From Rhodothermales bacterium (GTDB taxonomy: Bacteria; Bacteroidota; Rhodothermia; Rhodothermales; JANQRZ01), in NCBI GenBank assembly GCA_028284265.1, contig JANQRZ010000019.1:124001-188000 (forward strand): DNA of 64,000 nucleotides, given 5' to 3'. Shown one piece after another: positions 1 to 7,338 of this stretch (positions within the stretch are counted from its first letter, which is position 1; each line of letters opens with the position of its first letter). Both the position numbers and the translations under genes were made by a program. Under the pieces are notes generated by a model that worked only from the letters and a program-made list of their open reading frames with translations, was not told the origin of the DNA and searched no databases.

Positions 1-2
1 CC

Positions 3-542
3 GAAGCAGCGGTCACCGATCCGCTGCCTGCGTGCCAGTGGTGCGGTGCGGACGAGGCTCCCGACAACCTGCGCTGGGACATGACAATTGCTGGTCCCGA
101 CGAGCCGGGGGAGCGCCTCGCGATCACAGGTACGGTCTACGAAAGTGGCGGGACACGCCCGGCATCGGGCGTTCTGCTCTACGCCTACCATACCAACGCC
201 GAAGGCATCTACCCGAAGCGTGGCGACGAAACCGGCAACGGGCGCCGCCACGGCTACCTCCGCTCATGGCTCCGCACCAACGCGCAGGGGCAGTACCGCA
301 TCCGAACGATCCGCCCTGCCGCCTACCCAAGCGGCACCGAACCGGCCCATATTCACGTCACGGTACAGGAGCCAGACGGGCAGGAAGACTGGATCGACAG
401 CATCGTCTTCGACGGCGATTCGCTGCTCACCCCGGCGGTACGCGCCGGGTTCGACAACCGGGGAGGTCCCGGTATCGTCACGCTGCGCCGCAACGCGCAG
501 GGCGTGTGGCAGGGGCGGCGAGACATTCTGCTGGAGCGCTAG
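3..542 (+). CDS. Intradiol ring-cleavage dioxygenase-like protein (5' end outside window)
   Basis: The frame is open from the first bases of the window, so the N-terminus is missing; about 179 residues are visible. The fold resembles the catalytic beta-sandwich of protocatechuate 3,4-dioxygenase and related Fe(III) intradiol enzymes. A tyrosine in EGIYPK, a second tyrosine in QGQYRIRTIRPAAYP and the paired histidines of PAHIHV match the usual Tyr-Tyr-His-His iron ligands. Bacteroidota carry many short exported versions of this family whose substrates are unknown, so catechol cleavage is not certain. An upstream CxxC (CQWCG) lies in the visible N-terminal part. An internal ATG at 81 is not taken as the start because homology-like sequence begins earlier. 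Confidence 0.8.
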   Translation, partial: EAAVTDPLPACQWCGADEAPDNLRWDMTIAGPDEPGERLAITGTVYESGGTRPASGVLLYAYHTNAEGIYPKRGDETGNGRRHGYLRSWLRTNAQGQYRIRTIRPAAYPSGTEPAHIHVTVQEPDGQEDWIDSIVFDGDSLLTPAVRAGFDNRGGPGIVTLRRNAQGVWQGRRDILLER

Positions 543-692
543 AGCACGGCACCCCAGCAGCTGGAAGCGACACGTGGAAGCGCTTCTATGTTAAGATTAT
601 GTACAGGAAGCGCTTCGCCTGCCGCATCGCGGCAACTCACGTCGATACGCTTCGTTGAGGCGCCTTCCCGACCACGAAACCTGTTTCTGGTT
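543..692. other. Intergenic sequence with nothing recognised
   Basis: Short non-coding stretch after the dioxygenase. GGAAGCG-type repeats occur around 563-615 (GGAAGCGACACGTGGAAGCG, then CAGGAAGCG). No convincing promoter or RNA was identified. Confidence 0.4.
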
Positions 693-905
693 ATGAAAAT
701 CAACACCGAGAAGATCATCGACGTCATCGACCGCATCCTCTGGAACAGTCGCATGGCATCCCTTACCTCCCCCACTTTCTGGGGCCGTTGCACGACGTGC
801 GACGAGACCTCGCCTTGGATCACGAGCGTCCGCAACGCTGAAGCTAGCTGCACGCGTTGTGATCAAGAAAACCAACATCGCCACAACGAACTTGTAGGGG
901 CCTGA
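693..905 (+). CDS. Possible small zinc-ribbon protein (70 aa)
   Basis: A 70-codon frame begins with ATG at 693. It has an amphipathic N-terminal stretch (NTEKIIDVIDRIL) followed by two CxxC knuckles, CTTC and CTRC, about 20 residues apart. That spacing suits a small zinc ribbon. I do not recognise the family. There is no clear ribosome-binding site, which is normal in this group. It sits between the dioxygenase and an oxidoreductase gene. The case rests on the paired CxxC motifs and the absence of any other good gene here; it may also be a chance frame. Confidence 0.4.
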   Translation: MKINTEKIIDVIDRILWNSRMASLTSPTFWGRCTTCDETSPWITSVRNAEASCTRCDQENQHRHNELVGA

Positions 906-1038
906 CAGCCTCTCTGTGCCATGAAGCAATTGCCCAACGTCCTCTTGAGCCACCAACGCGTGGACCTGTGAGTGCCGCTGCGATCGCTGCAACATGGACC
1001 AGATAGCGGTATGAGCCATGACCTCATCCGTTCAATCC

Positions 1039-1081
1039 GAGACGCCCGGACCTCTCCCACGGTTCGGGCGTCTCTGCTTTA
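1039..1081 (+). terminator. Intrinsic-terminator-like hairpin
   Basis: A perfect 10-bp inverted repeat, GAGACGCCCG (1039-1048) and CGGGCGTCTC (1065-1074), is separated by 16 nt and followed by TGCTTTAG. The stem is strong and the T-run weak. It probably ends transcripts from upstream before the oxidoreductase gene at 1115. Confidence 0.65.
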
Positions 1082-1114
1082 GCTCACACCGCTCCTCCTC
1101 CTCCTCTCTGTGTC

Positions 1115-1777
1115 ATGGCCTCTCGAACAGCCGTCATCGCCGGAGCCAGCGGCCTCATCGGTAGCCACCTCCTGCGCCGTCTGCTCGATGCCGAGGCGTG
1201 GGACCACATCGTCACCGTCGGTCGCCGACCGCTCGGTCTGGATTATCCGAAGCTGGAGCAGCGCACGCTCGACTTCGACCGCCTCTCTGAAACACCTGAC
1301 TTCCCCGAAGCTGACGACGCCTTCTGCTGCCTCGGTACGACAATCAAGAAGGCAGGCCCTGAGGAGGCCTTCCGGCGCGTCGATGTCGACTACGTGCTCG
1401 CTTTCGCCCGTGCGGCTGCCGCGCAGGGGGCGAGTCAGTTTCTGGTGGTCAGCGCGCTCGGAGCGAACGCCGGGTCGCGGATATTCTACAACCGCACCAA
1501 GGGCGAGATGGAGGACGCGGTCGCTTTGATGCCGTTCGAGGCTGTGCAGATCGTCCGCCCTGCTCTCCTCCTCGGCGAGCGTGATGAGGACCGACCGGGC
1601 GAGCGTGCCTCGCAGCGACTCCTCAGACCGCTCGCCCCGCTCATGCTCGGCCCGCTGAAGAAGTATCGCCCAATCGAAGGCGACACCGTCGCAGCGGCGC
1701 TCGTCGCAGTGGCTCAGGTTCGGCAGCCCGGCGTTCACGCCTACGAGTCCGACGAACTCCAGCGGCTGGCGACCTAG
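1115..1777 (+). CDS. Atypical SDR-family NAD(P)-binding oxidoreductase (HTATIP2/YbjT-like)
   Basis: A 220-aa cytosolic protein beginning with a Rossmann motif, GASGLIGSHLL (Gly10, Gly13, Gly16). A later segment reading VSALGANAGSRIFYNRTKGEME has the Ser and Tyr-x3-Lys layout of the short-chain dehydrogenase family. The length and the motif order match the CC3/TIP30-like atypical SDRs that bind NAD(P)H, often without a defined substrate. The ATG at 1115 follows a CT-rich leader. The gene converges with the isoaspartyl peptidase gene, with only 2 bp between the two stop codons. Substrate unknown. Confidence 0.85.
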   Translation: MASRTAVIAGASGLIGSHLLRRLLDAEAWDHIVTVGRRPLGLDYPKLEQRTLDFDRLSETPDFPEADDAFCCLGTTIKKAGPEEAFRRVDVDYVLAFARAAAAQGASQFLVVSALGANAGSRIFYNRTKGEMEDAVALMPFEAVQIVRPALLLGERDEDRPGERASQRLLRPLAPLMLGPLKKYRPIEGDTVAAALVAVAQVRQPGVHAYESDELQRLAT

Positions 1778-1779
1778 CC

Positions 1780-2748
1780 TTACAGCAGCGTCCACGGCTC
1801 GCCGCCGGAGTACCAGCCGCCGCGCGCCATCCGGGGTGTCGTGAACGCCCAGCCGCCGCGCCCGTGGCGATCGAGGACAATCAACCCACCGGTCGCAGCA
1901 CCAGCCACGCCACGCTCGCCGGACCCCTGCACGACCTGTCTCATCCGGTCCAATCCGGCAGCGGAGGCTCCTTCGGGTGTTGAACCGGCGGTGACGGCGT
2001 CGACCGCACGACCGCACAGCAGCACAGCGGCGATGGCCTCGCCCCACCCCGTCGCACTCGCCGCGGCTTCCGTGTCCGCGTAGTACCCCGACCCGACGAG
2101 CGGCGAATCGCCGACACGACCGGGCCGCACGAAGGGGGCGCCCCCGGTCGAGGTGGCCGCAGCGAGGCGACCCTGCTCGTCGAGCGCGATGCAGCCAACG
2201 GTGCCACGCGGGTGGGACTCACCTGAGAAAGCCTGGCTCGTGTGGAAACCATCAGCACCTTGCAAGGCCGCGAACCGTTCCCGCTCCCGCTCGACGATCA
2301 GGGCCTCGTTCTCGATGAGGTCGAATCCAACCTCTTCGGCAAAGGCTTCGGCCCCGGCCCCAACGAGGAGCCGCGCCTGCCCGTCGTCTTCGAGCAACCG
2401 GCGAGCGACATGGATGGGATGAGCGAGCCGCCGGACGTGCGCTACCGCGCCCCACCGATGCGTTGCGCCGCACATCAGCCCCGCGTCGAGTTGCGCCTGA
2501 CCGGATCGGTCGAGAACGGCTCCGCGTCCGGCATCGAAGGCCGGATGGCTCTCCAGTACGGCGACGGTCTCCGCGACGGTATCGAGCGCCGAGGCTCCGG
2601 CTTCGAGCAACGTGCGACCGCGTGCCAGCGCCTCGATCATGCCTTCGAGGTGCGCGTCCGTTTCGGCGAGCGGGATATCCCACGCACCGCCGTGGACAAG
2701 GAGCGCCGGTCGACCGGGCGGCGGTGCTTCGACGGAGGCCGAGGTCAT
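1780..2748 (-). CDS. Isoaspartyl peptidase/L-asparaginase (plant-type, N-terminal nucleophile hydrolase)
   Basis: This 322-aa protein begins with the family signature LLVHGGAWDIP and carries the autocleavage site HPRGTVGCIALD. Thr183 would become the N-terminal nucleophile of the beta chain after self-cleavage. Further family features are HPAFDAGRGAVLD and, near the end, AATGGLIVLDRHG. Family members hydrolyse isoaspartyl dipeptides and L-asparagine. The start codon overlaps the yraN stop in an ATGA arrangement, so it is probably translationally coupled as the last gene of a three-gene operon. Substrate preference (isoAsp versus Asn) cannot be read from the sequence. Confidence 0.92.
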   Translation of the reverse strand: MTSASVEAPPPGRPALLVHGGAWDIPLAETDAHLEGMIEALARGRTLLEAGASALDTVAETVAVLESHPAFDAGRGAVLDRSGQAQLDAGLMCGATHRWGAVAHVRRLAHPIHVARRLLEDDGQARLLVGAGAEAFAEEVGFDLIENEALIVERERERFAALQGADGFHTSQAFSGESHPRGTVGCIALDEQGRLAAATSTGGAPFVRPGRVGDSPLVGSGYYADTEAAASATGWGEAIAAVLLCGRAVDAVTAGSTPEGASAAGLDRMRQVVQGSGERGVAGAATGGLIVLDRHGRGGWAFTTPRMARGGWYSGGEPWTLL

Positions 2749-3137
2749 CCGAACATCCCGAAGGCGTTCTCGAAGTGCTCGATCTCCGGCTCGCCATCGC
2801 TGAGCAGCACGGCGATCACGTCGAACCGGACGAGCGCGCCTTCGAGCTTCGTCTCGTGGAGGTAGGCCTCGGCGACGCGCATGATGGCCTCCTGCTTGTC
2901 CCGCGTCACCGCCTCTTCGGGCCGCCCGTAGCCCAGCCCGCGTCGCGCCTTGACCTCGACGAACACGAGTTCGCCACCCTGCGTGTAGTCTTCGTAGGGC
3001 TGGAAGCAGACGAGGTCCACCTCCTCCCGGTTGAAGCGGTAGTTGCGCTCGATCACGCGATACCCCTTCGCCTTCAGAAAGTCCGCCGCGACGGCTTCGC
3101 CGAGGTCGCCGGTGGTTTTGGTCGAGCGATCAGCCAT
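2745..3137 (-). CDS. yraN: YraN/UPF0102 family nuclease-fold protein
   Basis: 130 aa from ATG at 3137; the longer in-frame extension upstream was rejected because it overlaps the preceding gene and does not look like family sequence. It begins GDLGEAVAADFLKAKGYRVIERN and contains EVDLVCF ... LVFVEVKARRG. This is the E-V-D ... E-V-K arrangement of PD-(D/E)xK nuclease folds, to which UPF0102 belongs; its biological role is poorly defined, with Holliday-junction-related activity suggested for some relatives. It overlaps both neighbours, the regulator by 8 nt and the peptidase by 4 nt. Confidence 0.9.
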   Translation of the reverse strand: MADRSTKTTGDLGEAVAADFLKAKGYRVIERNYRFNREEVDLVCFQPYEDYTQGGELVFVEVKARRGLGYGRPEEAVTRDKQEAIMRVAEAYLHETKLEGALVRFDVIAVLLSDGEPEIEHFENAFGMFG

Positions 3138-3738
3138 CGCCCCCGGCCTTCTTGCCTCCGAGGCGGGCCGCGAAGCCCGTGAGCTTCTGCACCTTCCGGG
3201 CATTGCGCTCGTGCAGGAACGGCAGCAGCGCTTCGGTGAACTCATCAAAGACCTGCATGAACTCCTGCATGTCCTCCATCCGCTTGAGGAACAGCGCCTC
3301 GGCGGGCGAGAGTGCTCCGCCCTCCTCCATCTCCGAGATGCAATCGGTCAGCGCCTCCTCAACCGGCTTGATCTCACGGCGCTGACGCTCCTGAATGATG
3401 GTGGTTGTGATCTTCCAGATGTCCTTCTCGGCGACGTAGAAATCTTTCCGGCTGCCAAGCTGGTGGATCTTGCGGACGAGGTTCCAGTCGACGAGCGACC
3501 GGAGGTTCATGTTGGCGTTGCCCCGGCTGATCTGGAGGCGCTCCATGATCTCGTCGGTGTCGAGCGGGCGCTCGACGGCGTAGAGAAGCGCGTGGATCTG
3601 CGCCATCGTCCTATTGATGCCCCAGTAGGTCGCCATTTCGCCCCAGAGCAGGATGAACTGCTGAAGCGCCTGCTGATGGCGGTCGCTGAGGGCCTCATCG
3701 GCGTCAGGCGTGGGCAGTTCGGAGCGCTCGGCGGACAT
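3130..3738 (-). CDS. GbsR/MarR-family transcriptional regulator
   Basis: About 202 aa from the ATG at 3738; an in-frame start at 3765 would add nine residues. The N-terminal half holds a winged helix: WGEMATYWGINRTMAQIHALLYAVERPLDTDEIMERLQISRGNANMNLRSLVDWNLV, a MarR-type reader with a recognition helix around ISRGNANMNLRSL. The wing region is followed by a long helical dimerisation part (EKDIWKITTTIIQERQRREI). This layout is typical of the GbsR group, which in some bacteria controls osmolyte uptake. It heads an operon with yraN and the isoaspartyl peptidase; its own targets are unknown. Confidence 0.85.
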   Translation of the reverse strand: MSAERSELPTPDADEALSDRHQQALQQFILLWGEMATYWGINRTMAQIHALLYAVERPLDTDEIMERLQISRGNANMNLRSLVDWNLVRKIHQLGSRKDFYVAEKDIWKITTTIIQERQRREIKPVEEALTDCISEMEEGGALSPAEALFLKRMEDMQEFMQVFDEFTEALLPFLHERNARKVQKLTGFAARLGGKKAGGDG

Positions 3739-3829
3739 GAAGGTGTGGGCGTGGGAAGGAAACACCGATGGGAAGATAGGGTGATTCGATGCAGCGTGTC
3801 ATTCTGTTTCGGGGCGGCGCGAGGACGCC

Positions 3830-3837
3830 TATATTTG
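3830..3837 (+). promoter_or_regulatory. Bacteroidota-type -7 promoter box
   Basis: TATATTTG matches the Bacteroidota -7 consensus TAnnTTTG exactly. A T-rich element (CTGTTTC at 3804-3810) lies about 20 nt upstream, where the -33 element is expected. The GTG start of the DUF62 gene lies 23 nt downstream, implying a leader of only about 16 nt. Confidence 0.6.
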
Positions 3838-3859
3838 CCCCTCACCCGCCGCGCTCCCC

Positions 3860-4657
3860 GTGCCCCTCATCACCCTCACCACCGACTTCGGCCTCGACGA
3901 CGCCTACGTGGCGGCGATGAAGGGTGTCATCTTCTCGATTGCGCCCGACCTCCGCACGGTCGATGTATCGCATGGCGTGACGCCGCAGGACGTGATGGGA
4001 GCGGCGTTCGTGCTCCGCGATGCGGCTCCGTATTTCCCGGAAGGCACGGTCCACCTCGCCGTCGTCGATCCGGGTGTGGGCACGGCGCGCCGCCCGATTG
4101 CCGCTCGCATCGGCGGGCAACTGTTCGTCGGGCCGGACAATGGGCTGTTCTCGCTGCTGCTCGATGGCGGCGAGCCGGAAGCGGTGGTGGTGCTGGACCG
4201 CCCGGCGTTCTGGCGGACGCCGGAGCCGAGCCGGACCTTCCACGGGCGCGACATTTTCGCCCCCGTCGCTGCCCACCTCGCCTCGGGGCGCTCGCTCGAC
4301 GACCTCGGCTCGCGGACGGACACGCTGCAACGGCTCCACTGGGTCCGCGCCCGCGCCGACGCCGAAGGGCTTCAGGGCTGGGTCGCACACATCGACCGAT
4401 TTGGAAACGCGATTACGAACATCCCAGCGGCGCTCTTGCTGGCCCACCGCGCTGGGCGTCCGCTCAAGTGCTACGTCGGCTCGACGATTTTGACAGGGCT
4501 GGAGGAGACATATGCCGACGTAGAAGAAGGCGAGCCGGTCGCACTTATCGGCTCATCGGGGTGGCTGGAAGTCGGGGTGCGTGATGGCGACGCGGCGGAG
4601 CTACTGAGTATCCACAAGGGCAGCGCCGTCAACGTCGTATTCGGAGACCGCGACTGA
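3860..4657 (+). CDS. S-adenosyl-L-methionine hydrolase (adenosine-forming), DUF62 family
   Basis: A 265-aa protein starting with GTG at 3860. It opens with ITLTTDFGLDDAYVAAMKGV and contains DVSHGVTPQD, VVDPGVGT, FVGPDNGLF and HGRDIFAPVAAHLA, the hallmark blocks of the SAM hydroxide adenosyltransferase/fluorinase fold. Most bacterial members use water to split SAM into adenosine and methionine; only rare ones halogenate. The C-terminal SAM-domain block (HIDRFGNAITNI) is complete. It has its own TAnnTTTG promoter and stands alone between operons. Confidence 0.9.
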   Translation: MPLITLTTDFGLDDAYVAAMKGVIFSIAPDLRTVDVSHGVTPQDVMGAAFVLRDAAPYFPEGTVHLAVVDPGVGTARRPIAARIGGQLFVGPDNGLFSLLLDGGEPEAVVVLDRPAFWRTPEPSRTFHGRDIFAPVAAHLASGRSLDDLGSRTDTLQRLHWVRARADAEGLQGWVAHIDRFGNAITNIPAALLLAHRAGRPLKCYVGSTILTGLEETYADVEEGEPVALIGSSGWLEVGVRDGDAAELLSIHKGSAVNVVFGDRD

Positions 4658-4672
4658 CAGGCGATCCGGTGC

Positions 4673-4680
4673 TATTTTTC
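4673..4680 (+). promoter_or_regulatory. Probable -7 promoter box of the membrane-protein/lipoprotein pair
   Basis: TATTTTTC differs at one position from TAnnTTTG. It sits 23 nt upstream of the ATG at 4703, the same spacing seen for the upstream DUF62 gene. Confidence 0.45.
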
Positions 4681-4702
4681 GCTCTTCCAAGCTTCTCCCC
4701 CT

Positions 4703-5512
4703 ATGCTCCCGTTCGCACTTACATCAACAGATAGCCCCGGTCCTCCCGACGACGAGGACCTCAGTACCGAGCGCCCGCCGGAGTCACCGTTAGAATCGCC
4801 ACCGCTGCCTCCTGATCTATCTGACGCAACACCATTTCGGGACCCGTCCCCCGAATCAAGCGAGTCGCCCGAACCCGAGGAGCCGTCTGCGCCCGCGATT
4901 CCTCCGCCGGAACCTGCCGACTTGCGTCCCTCCGCCCCGCCGGAACCACCGCCTGCCCCGGCACCACCGAAGCGCTCGCGTGTGCAGCGCCTCATCATCG
5001 CGCTGCTCCTGATCGGGGCTGCTGGACTGATCGGCTACATGCTCTCGCGCCCGAGCGAGACGCCCGAGGCCCCGAGCGTGCTGTCGCGCTCCATCGAAGC
5101 CGCCGGGACGCTCCGCCTCGTGAGGAGCACCGATCAGCCTGCCGAGGCGCAGCAGTTCGTGCGCGACGAGTTCGGCTGGCGCGTCGGCGTGCCCACGTTC
5201 ACGACGGCGACGCTGCGGGGCGTCGCGCTGGCACGGGCGGCTCCGGCTGTTGAGGTGCCGGTGTTTCTCTACACCGATGCCGAGGGACGCGATGTAGCCG
5301 TCTTCGCCTACAGCTATGCCCTGCTCGACCAAGTCCCCGACCGCCTTACCCTCGCCCGCTCCGACTACGACGACCTCGACCTCGGCACGCCCATCATCCG
5401 GCAGAGCGACAACACGGAGGTGCTCCTCTGGCGCGACCGCGACGACATCTACGTTGCCGTCACCGACCTGCCGCCGCACGCTTTGCAAGATGGCCTCTCT
5501 ATGGAACGCTAA
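4703..5512 (+). CDS. Single-pass membrane protein with proline-rich cytoplasmic tail
   Basis: 269 aa. Residues 1-90 are dominated by Pro, Glu and Ser and look disordered. RSRVQRL precedes one membrane helix at about 96-114. The remaining ~150 residues form an extracytoplasmic domain (VPTFTTATLRGVALARA, VPVFLYTDAEGRDVAVFAYSY, LLWRDRDDIYVAVTDL). The topology and the FLYTDAEGR...VFAY strand pattern recall the periplasmic half of membrane anti-sigma factors, but no zinc-finger or sigma-binding domain is visible and no sigma factor lies next to it. It is followed after 4 nt by a lipoprotein gene and is probably cotranscribed with it. Function unknown. Confidence 0.75.
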   Translation: MLPFALTSTDSPGPPDDEDLSTERPPESPLESPPLPPDLSDATPFRDPSPESSESPEPEEPSAPAIPPPEPADLRPSAPPEPPPAPAPPKRSRVQRLIIALLLIGAAGLIGYMLSRPSETPEAPSVLSRSIEAAGTLRLVRSTDQPAEAQQFVRDEFGWRVGVPTFTTATLRGVALARAAPAVEVPVFLYTDAEGRDVAVFAYSYALLDQVPDRLTLARSDYDDLDLGTPIIRQSDNTEVLLWRDRDDIYVAVTDLPPHALQDGLSMER

Positions 5513-5516
5513 CCCC

Positions 5517-6317
5517 ATGCCCTACCGCCTCCTCGCTCTCGCCTTCGTCCTTCTACTCGCAGGTTGCACCGAGCGACCTACTCCCGAGCCTGCACCCGTC
5601 GAGCCATCGCCTATCGCCCTCGACACCAAAGCCGACTCCGTGGCGATGCGGGTCGTGGCGGCGTCCGGCGGGTTCGAGGCGTGGCACGCGCTCCCGGCGC
5701 TGCGCTTCTCGTTCGGAGTGGAGCGCGACGGCGTGGACCGGATTGCGGCGCGACACCTGTGGGACAAGCAGGGCAACCGCTACCGCGTCGAGTGGCCCGG
5801 CGGCGAGGACTCGACCTACACGGCGCTCTTTACGGCGTGGCCGGACAGCGGGCGGGCCTACCTGAACGGCACCTCCCTCGAAGGCAGCGCGGGTGAGGTG
5901 GCGATGGCGAGCGCCCGCAGCCGCACCATCAACGACACCTACTGGCTCCTCGCCCCCTTCAAGCTCTTCGACGACGGCGTCACCCGCACCTACGTCCCCG
6001 ACTCCTCCGACGCCACGACCGACGCGATCCAGCTTTCGTTCGACAGCGTCGGCCTCACGCCGGGCGACCGCTACTGGCTGTTCGTGGATAAGGAGACCGG
6101 GCGACTCGTGCGGTGGACTTTCATTCTCGAAGGCGACACCACGCCGCGCTCCTCGACGTGGACCGGCTACCGCCCCCTCGACAGCCCGCAGGGCCAAGTG
6201 ATGCTCTCGGCACGCAAAGAAGTCGTCGGTGCCCCCGTCGCCGTCCTCACCGACGAATTGCAAGCCCCGGCCTCGCTCGACTCAACGTGGTTCACCGATC
6301 CGACGCCACGCCTGTGA
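5517..6317 (+). CDS. Outer-membrane or periplasmic lipoprotein of unknown function
   Basis: 266 aa from ATG at 5517, just after the preceding stop codon. A short lipoprotein signal (YRLLALAFVLLLAGC, lipobox LAGC) is followed by a Pro/Glu-rich linker. The mature part begins around ADSVAMRVVAASGGFEAWHALPALRFSF. It continues with YRVEWPGGEDSTYTALF and WLFVDKETGRLVRWTFILEGD, a beta-rich pattern reminiscent of LolA/outer-membrane-lipoprotein-sorting-like folds. That resemblance is weak. Longer upstream in-frame starts lie inside the previous gene and lack a signal peptide. Confidence 0.82.
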   Translation: MPYRLLALAFVLLLAGCTERPTPEPAPVEPSPIALDTKADSVAMRVVAASGGFEAWHALPALRFSFGVERDGVDRIAARHLWDKQGNRYRVEWPGGEDSTYTALFTAWPDSGRAYLNGTSLEGSAGEVAMASARSRTINDTYWLLAPFKLFDDGVTRTYVPDSSDATTDAIQLSFDSVGLTPGDRYWLFVDKETGRLVRWTFILEGDTTPRSSTWTGYRPLDSPQGQVMLSARKEVVGAPVAVLTDELQAPASLDSTWFTDPTPRL

Positions 6318-6344
6318 GGCTGGATTAATTACACCGCTCAAGCT

Positions 6345-6632
6345 TTGACTCATCACAGCAAATACTTGCCACCTCATTGGCAAGAGTGGTTGAGGCAATA
6401 TCGGCCTCAAACTGAAGGTAGTCTCTCGGCTCGCGACTTTCAGCCGGATGAGAAGATCACTCTTCATTTTGAAGACGATTCCAGCGCAGAGTTCAAGTAT
6501 GCTTTCTGTGCGCATGACAACGAGCGGCACGAGTTAGTCGTATTTACTGAACACTGCGGCTATCATGTCTTTCGGAGTATGGGCCTTGACTGGGAAGGTC
6601 GTCAAGAGTCAATCGGAGAGAATGCAGAATAA
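6345..6632 (+). CDS. Hypothetical 95-aa protein in a low-GC patch
   Basis: The frame opens with TTG at 6345; no in-frame ATG lies near the N-terminus. The protein contains HWQEWLRQYRPQTEGSL, FHFEDDSSAEFKYAF-like beta strands (ITLHFEDDSSAEFKYAFCA) and ends with HVFRSMGLDWEGRQES. I do not recognise it. The base composition is clearly more AT-rich than the flanking genes, as it is for the following two genes, suggesting acquired DNA. Confidence 0.55.
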   Translation: MTHHSKYLPPHWQEWLRQYRPQTEGSLSARDFQPDEKITLHFEDDSSAEFKYAFCAHDNERHELVVFTEHCGYHVFRSMGLDWEGRQESIGENAE

Positions 6633-6716
6633 CCTATTATACCTTCCAAGGAGCGTAAGCTGAGTTGGTTGGTATAAAGCCACCTAGGCTTTCATTATCA
6701 CAGATCCCTTCGCGCA

Positions 6717-6923
6717 ATGGCTGATACACGTTCCAAGCTGGATAAGTCGGCCTTTTCAGTAACATCGTTTGCTGAGGCTGAGGAAGAAGACCGGGCCTAC
6801 TGGTTCTCCTTAGCGCCGCAGGAGCGCTTGGCCGCGCTCGAACAGATGCGCCAGATTAACTATGGCTACGATCCAGCTTCCGACCGAATTCAGCGAACTG
6901 TTGAAGTTGCTCAGCGCACATGA
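6717..6923 (+). CDS. 68-aa partner protein of the downstream nucleotidyltransferase
   Basis: A short acidic helical protein with the segment SFAEAEEEDRAYWFSLAPQERLAALEQMRQINYGYDPA. The last 62 nt overlap the start of the nucleotidyltransferase gene in a different frame, a strong sign of a coupled pair. From memory, similar small proteins with a YW...RLxALExMRxxNYG pattern often precede stand-alone nucleotidyltransferase genes, but a defined function is not known to me. It may be an antitoxin or regulatory subunit; that is inference only. Confidence 0.75.
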   Translation: MADTRSKLDKSAFSVTSFAEAEEEDRAYWFSLAPQERLAALEQMRQINYGYDPASDRIQRTVEVAQRT

Positions 6924-7311
6924 GGTGAAGTATCTCATCGTCGGCGGCTATGCGGTTGCCTATCACGGCTACCCTCGAACCACGGGGGACATCGACATCT
7001 GGATCGAGCGGTCTAAAGAAAACGCGCAGCGCACCTATCGTACGCTGAGGGCGTTTGGCTTTGATGTGCCCACGTTGCAGCCGGAGCTGTTCGAGAAAAA
7101 GGACCAGATCGTACGAATGGGTTATCCGCCGCTCCGCGTGGAGATTCTAACGAGCGCGAGCGGGGTCGAGTTTGCGGCGTGTTATGGGAGCCGCGTAGAG
7201 GATGAGTTGGGTGGGGTGGTCGCTTCGATTATCGGGCTAGAGTGCTTGAAGACGAACAAGCGAGCCAGTGGTCGGCACAAGGACTTGAGCGACCTGGAGC
7301 ATCTTCCGTAG
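6862..7311 (+). CDS. Minimal nucleotidyltransferase (DUF6036/AbiEii-like)
   Basis: 149 aa. The segment YLIVGGYAVAYHGYPRTTGDIDIWI is the nucleotidyltransferase core: a GG turn followed by the metal-binding DxD (D-I-D). A third acidic residue may lie in RVEILT. The remainder is compact, without a kinase, HEPN or substrate-binding domain. Members of this superfamily act as antitoxins (MNT), toxins (AbiEii, MenA-like) or tRNA/drug modifiers; the sequence alone does not decide which. It overlaps the 68-aa gene by 62 nt. GC is lower than in the flanking genes. The ATG at 6862 gives a natural N-terminus. Confidence 0.85.
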   Translation: MATIQLPTEFSELLKLLSAHEVKYLIVGGYAVAYHGYPRTTGDIDIWIERSKENAQRTYRTLRAFGFDVPTLQPELFEKKDQIVRMGYPPLRVEILTSASGVEFAACYGSRVEDELGGVVASIIGLECLKTNKRASGRHKDLSDLEHLP

Positions 7312-7338
7312 CGTCAAGAGACGGTAGAGCCTTTCCTC

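Noticed and set aside
3860-4657. Fluorinase or chlorinase assignment for the DUF62 protein
   Set aside because: The common bacterial SAM-hydrolysing form is far more likely, and no halometabolite genes accompany it.
4703-5512. Anti-sigma factor assignment
   Set aside because: No zinc-binding anti-sigma domain and no adjacent sigma-factor gene; only the topology resembles one.
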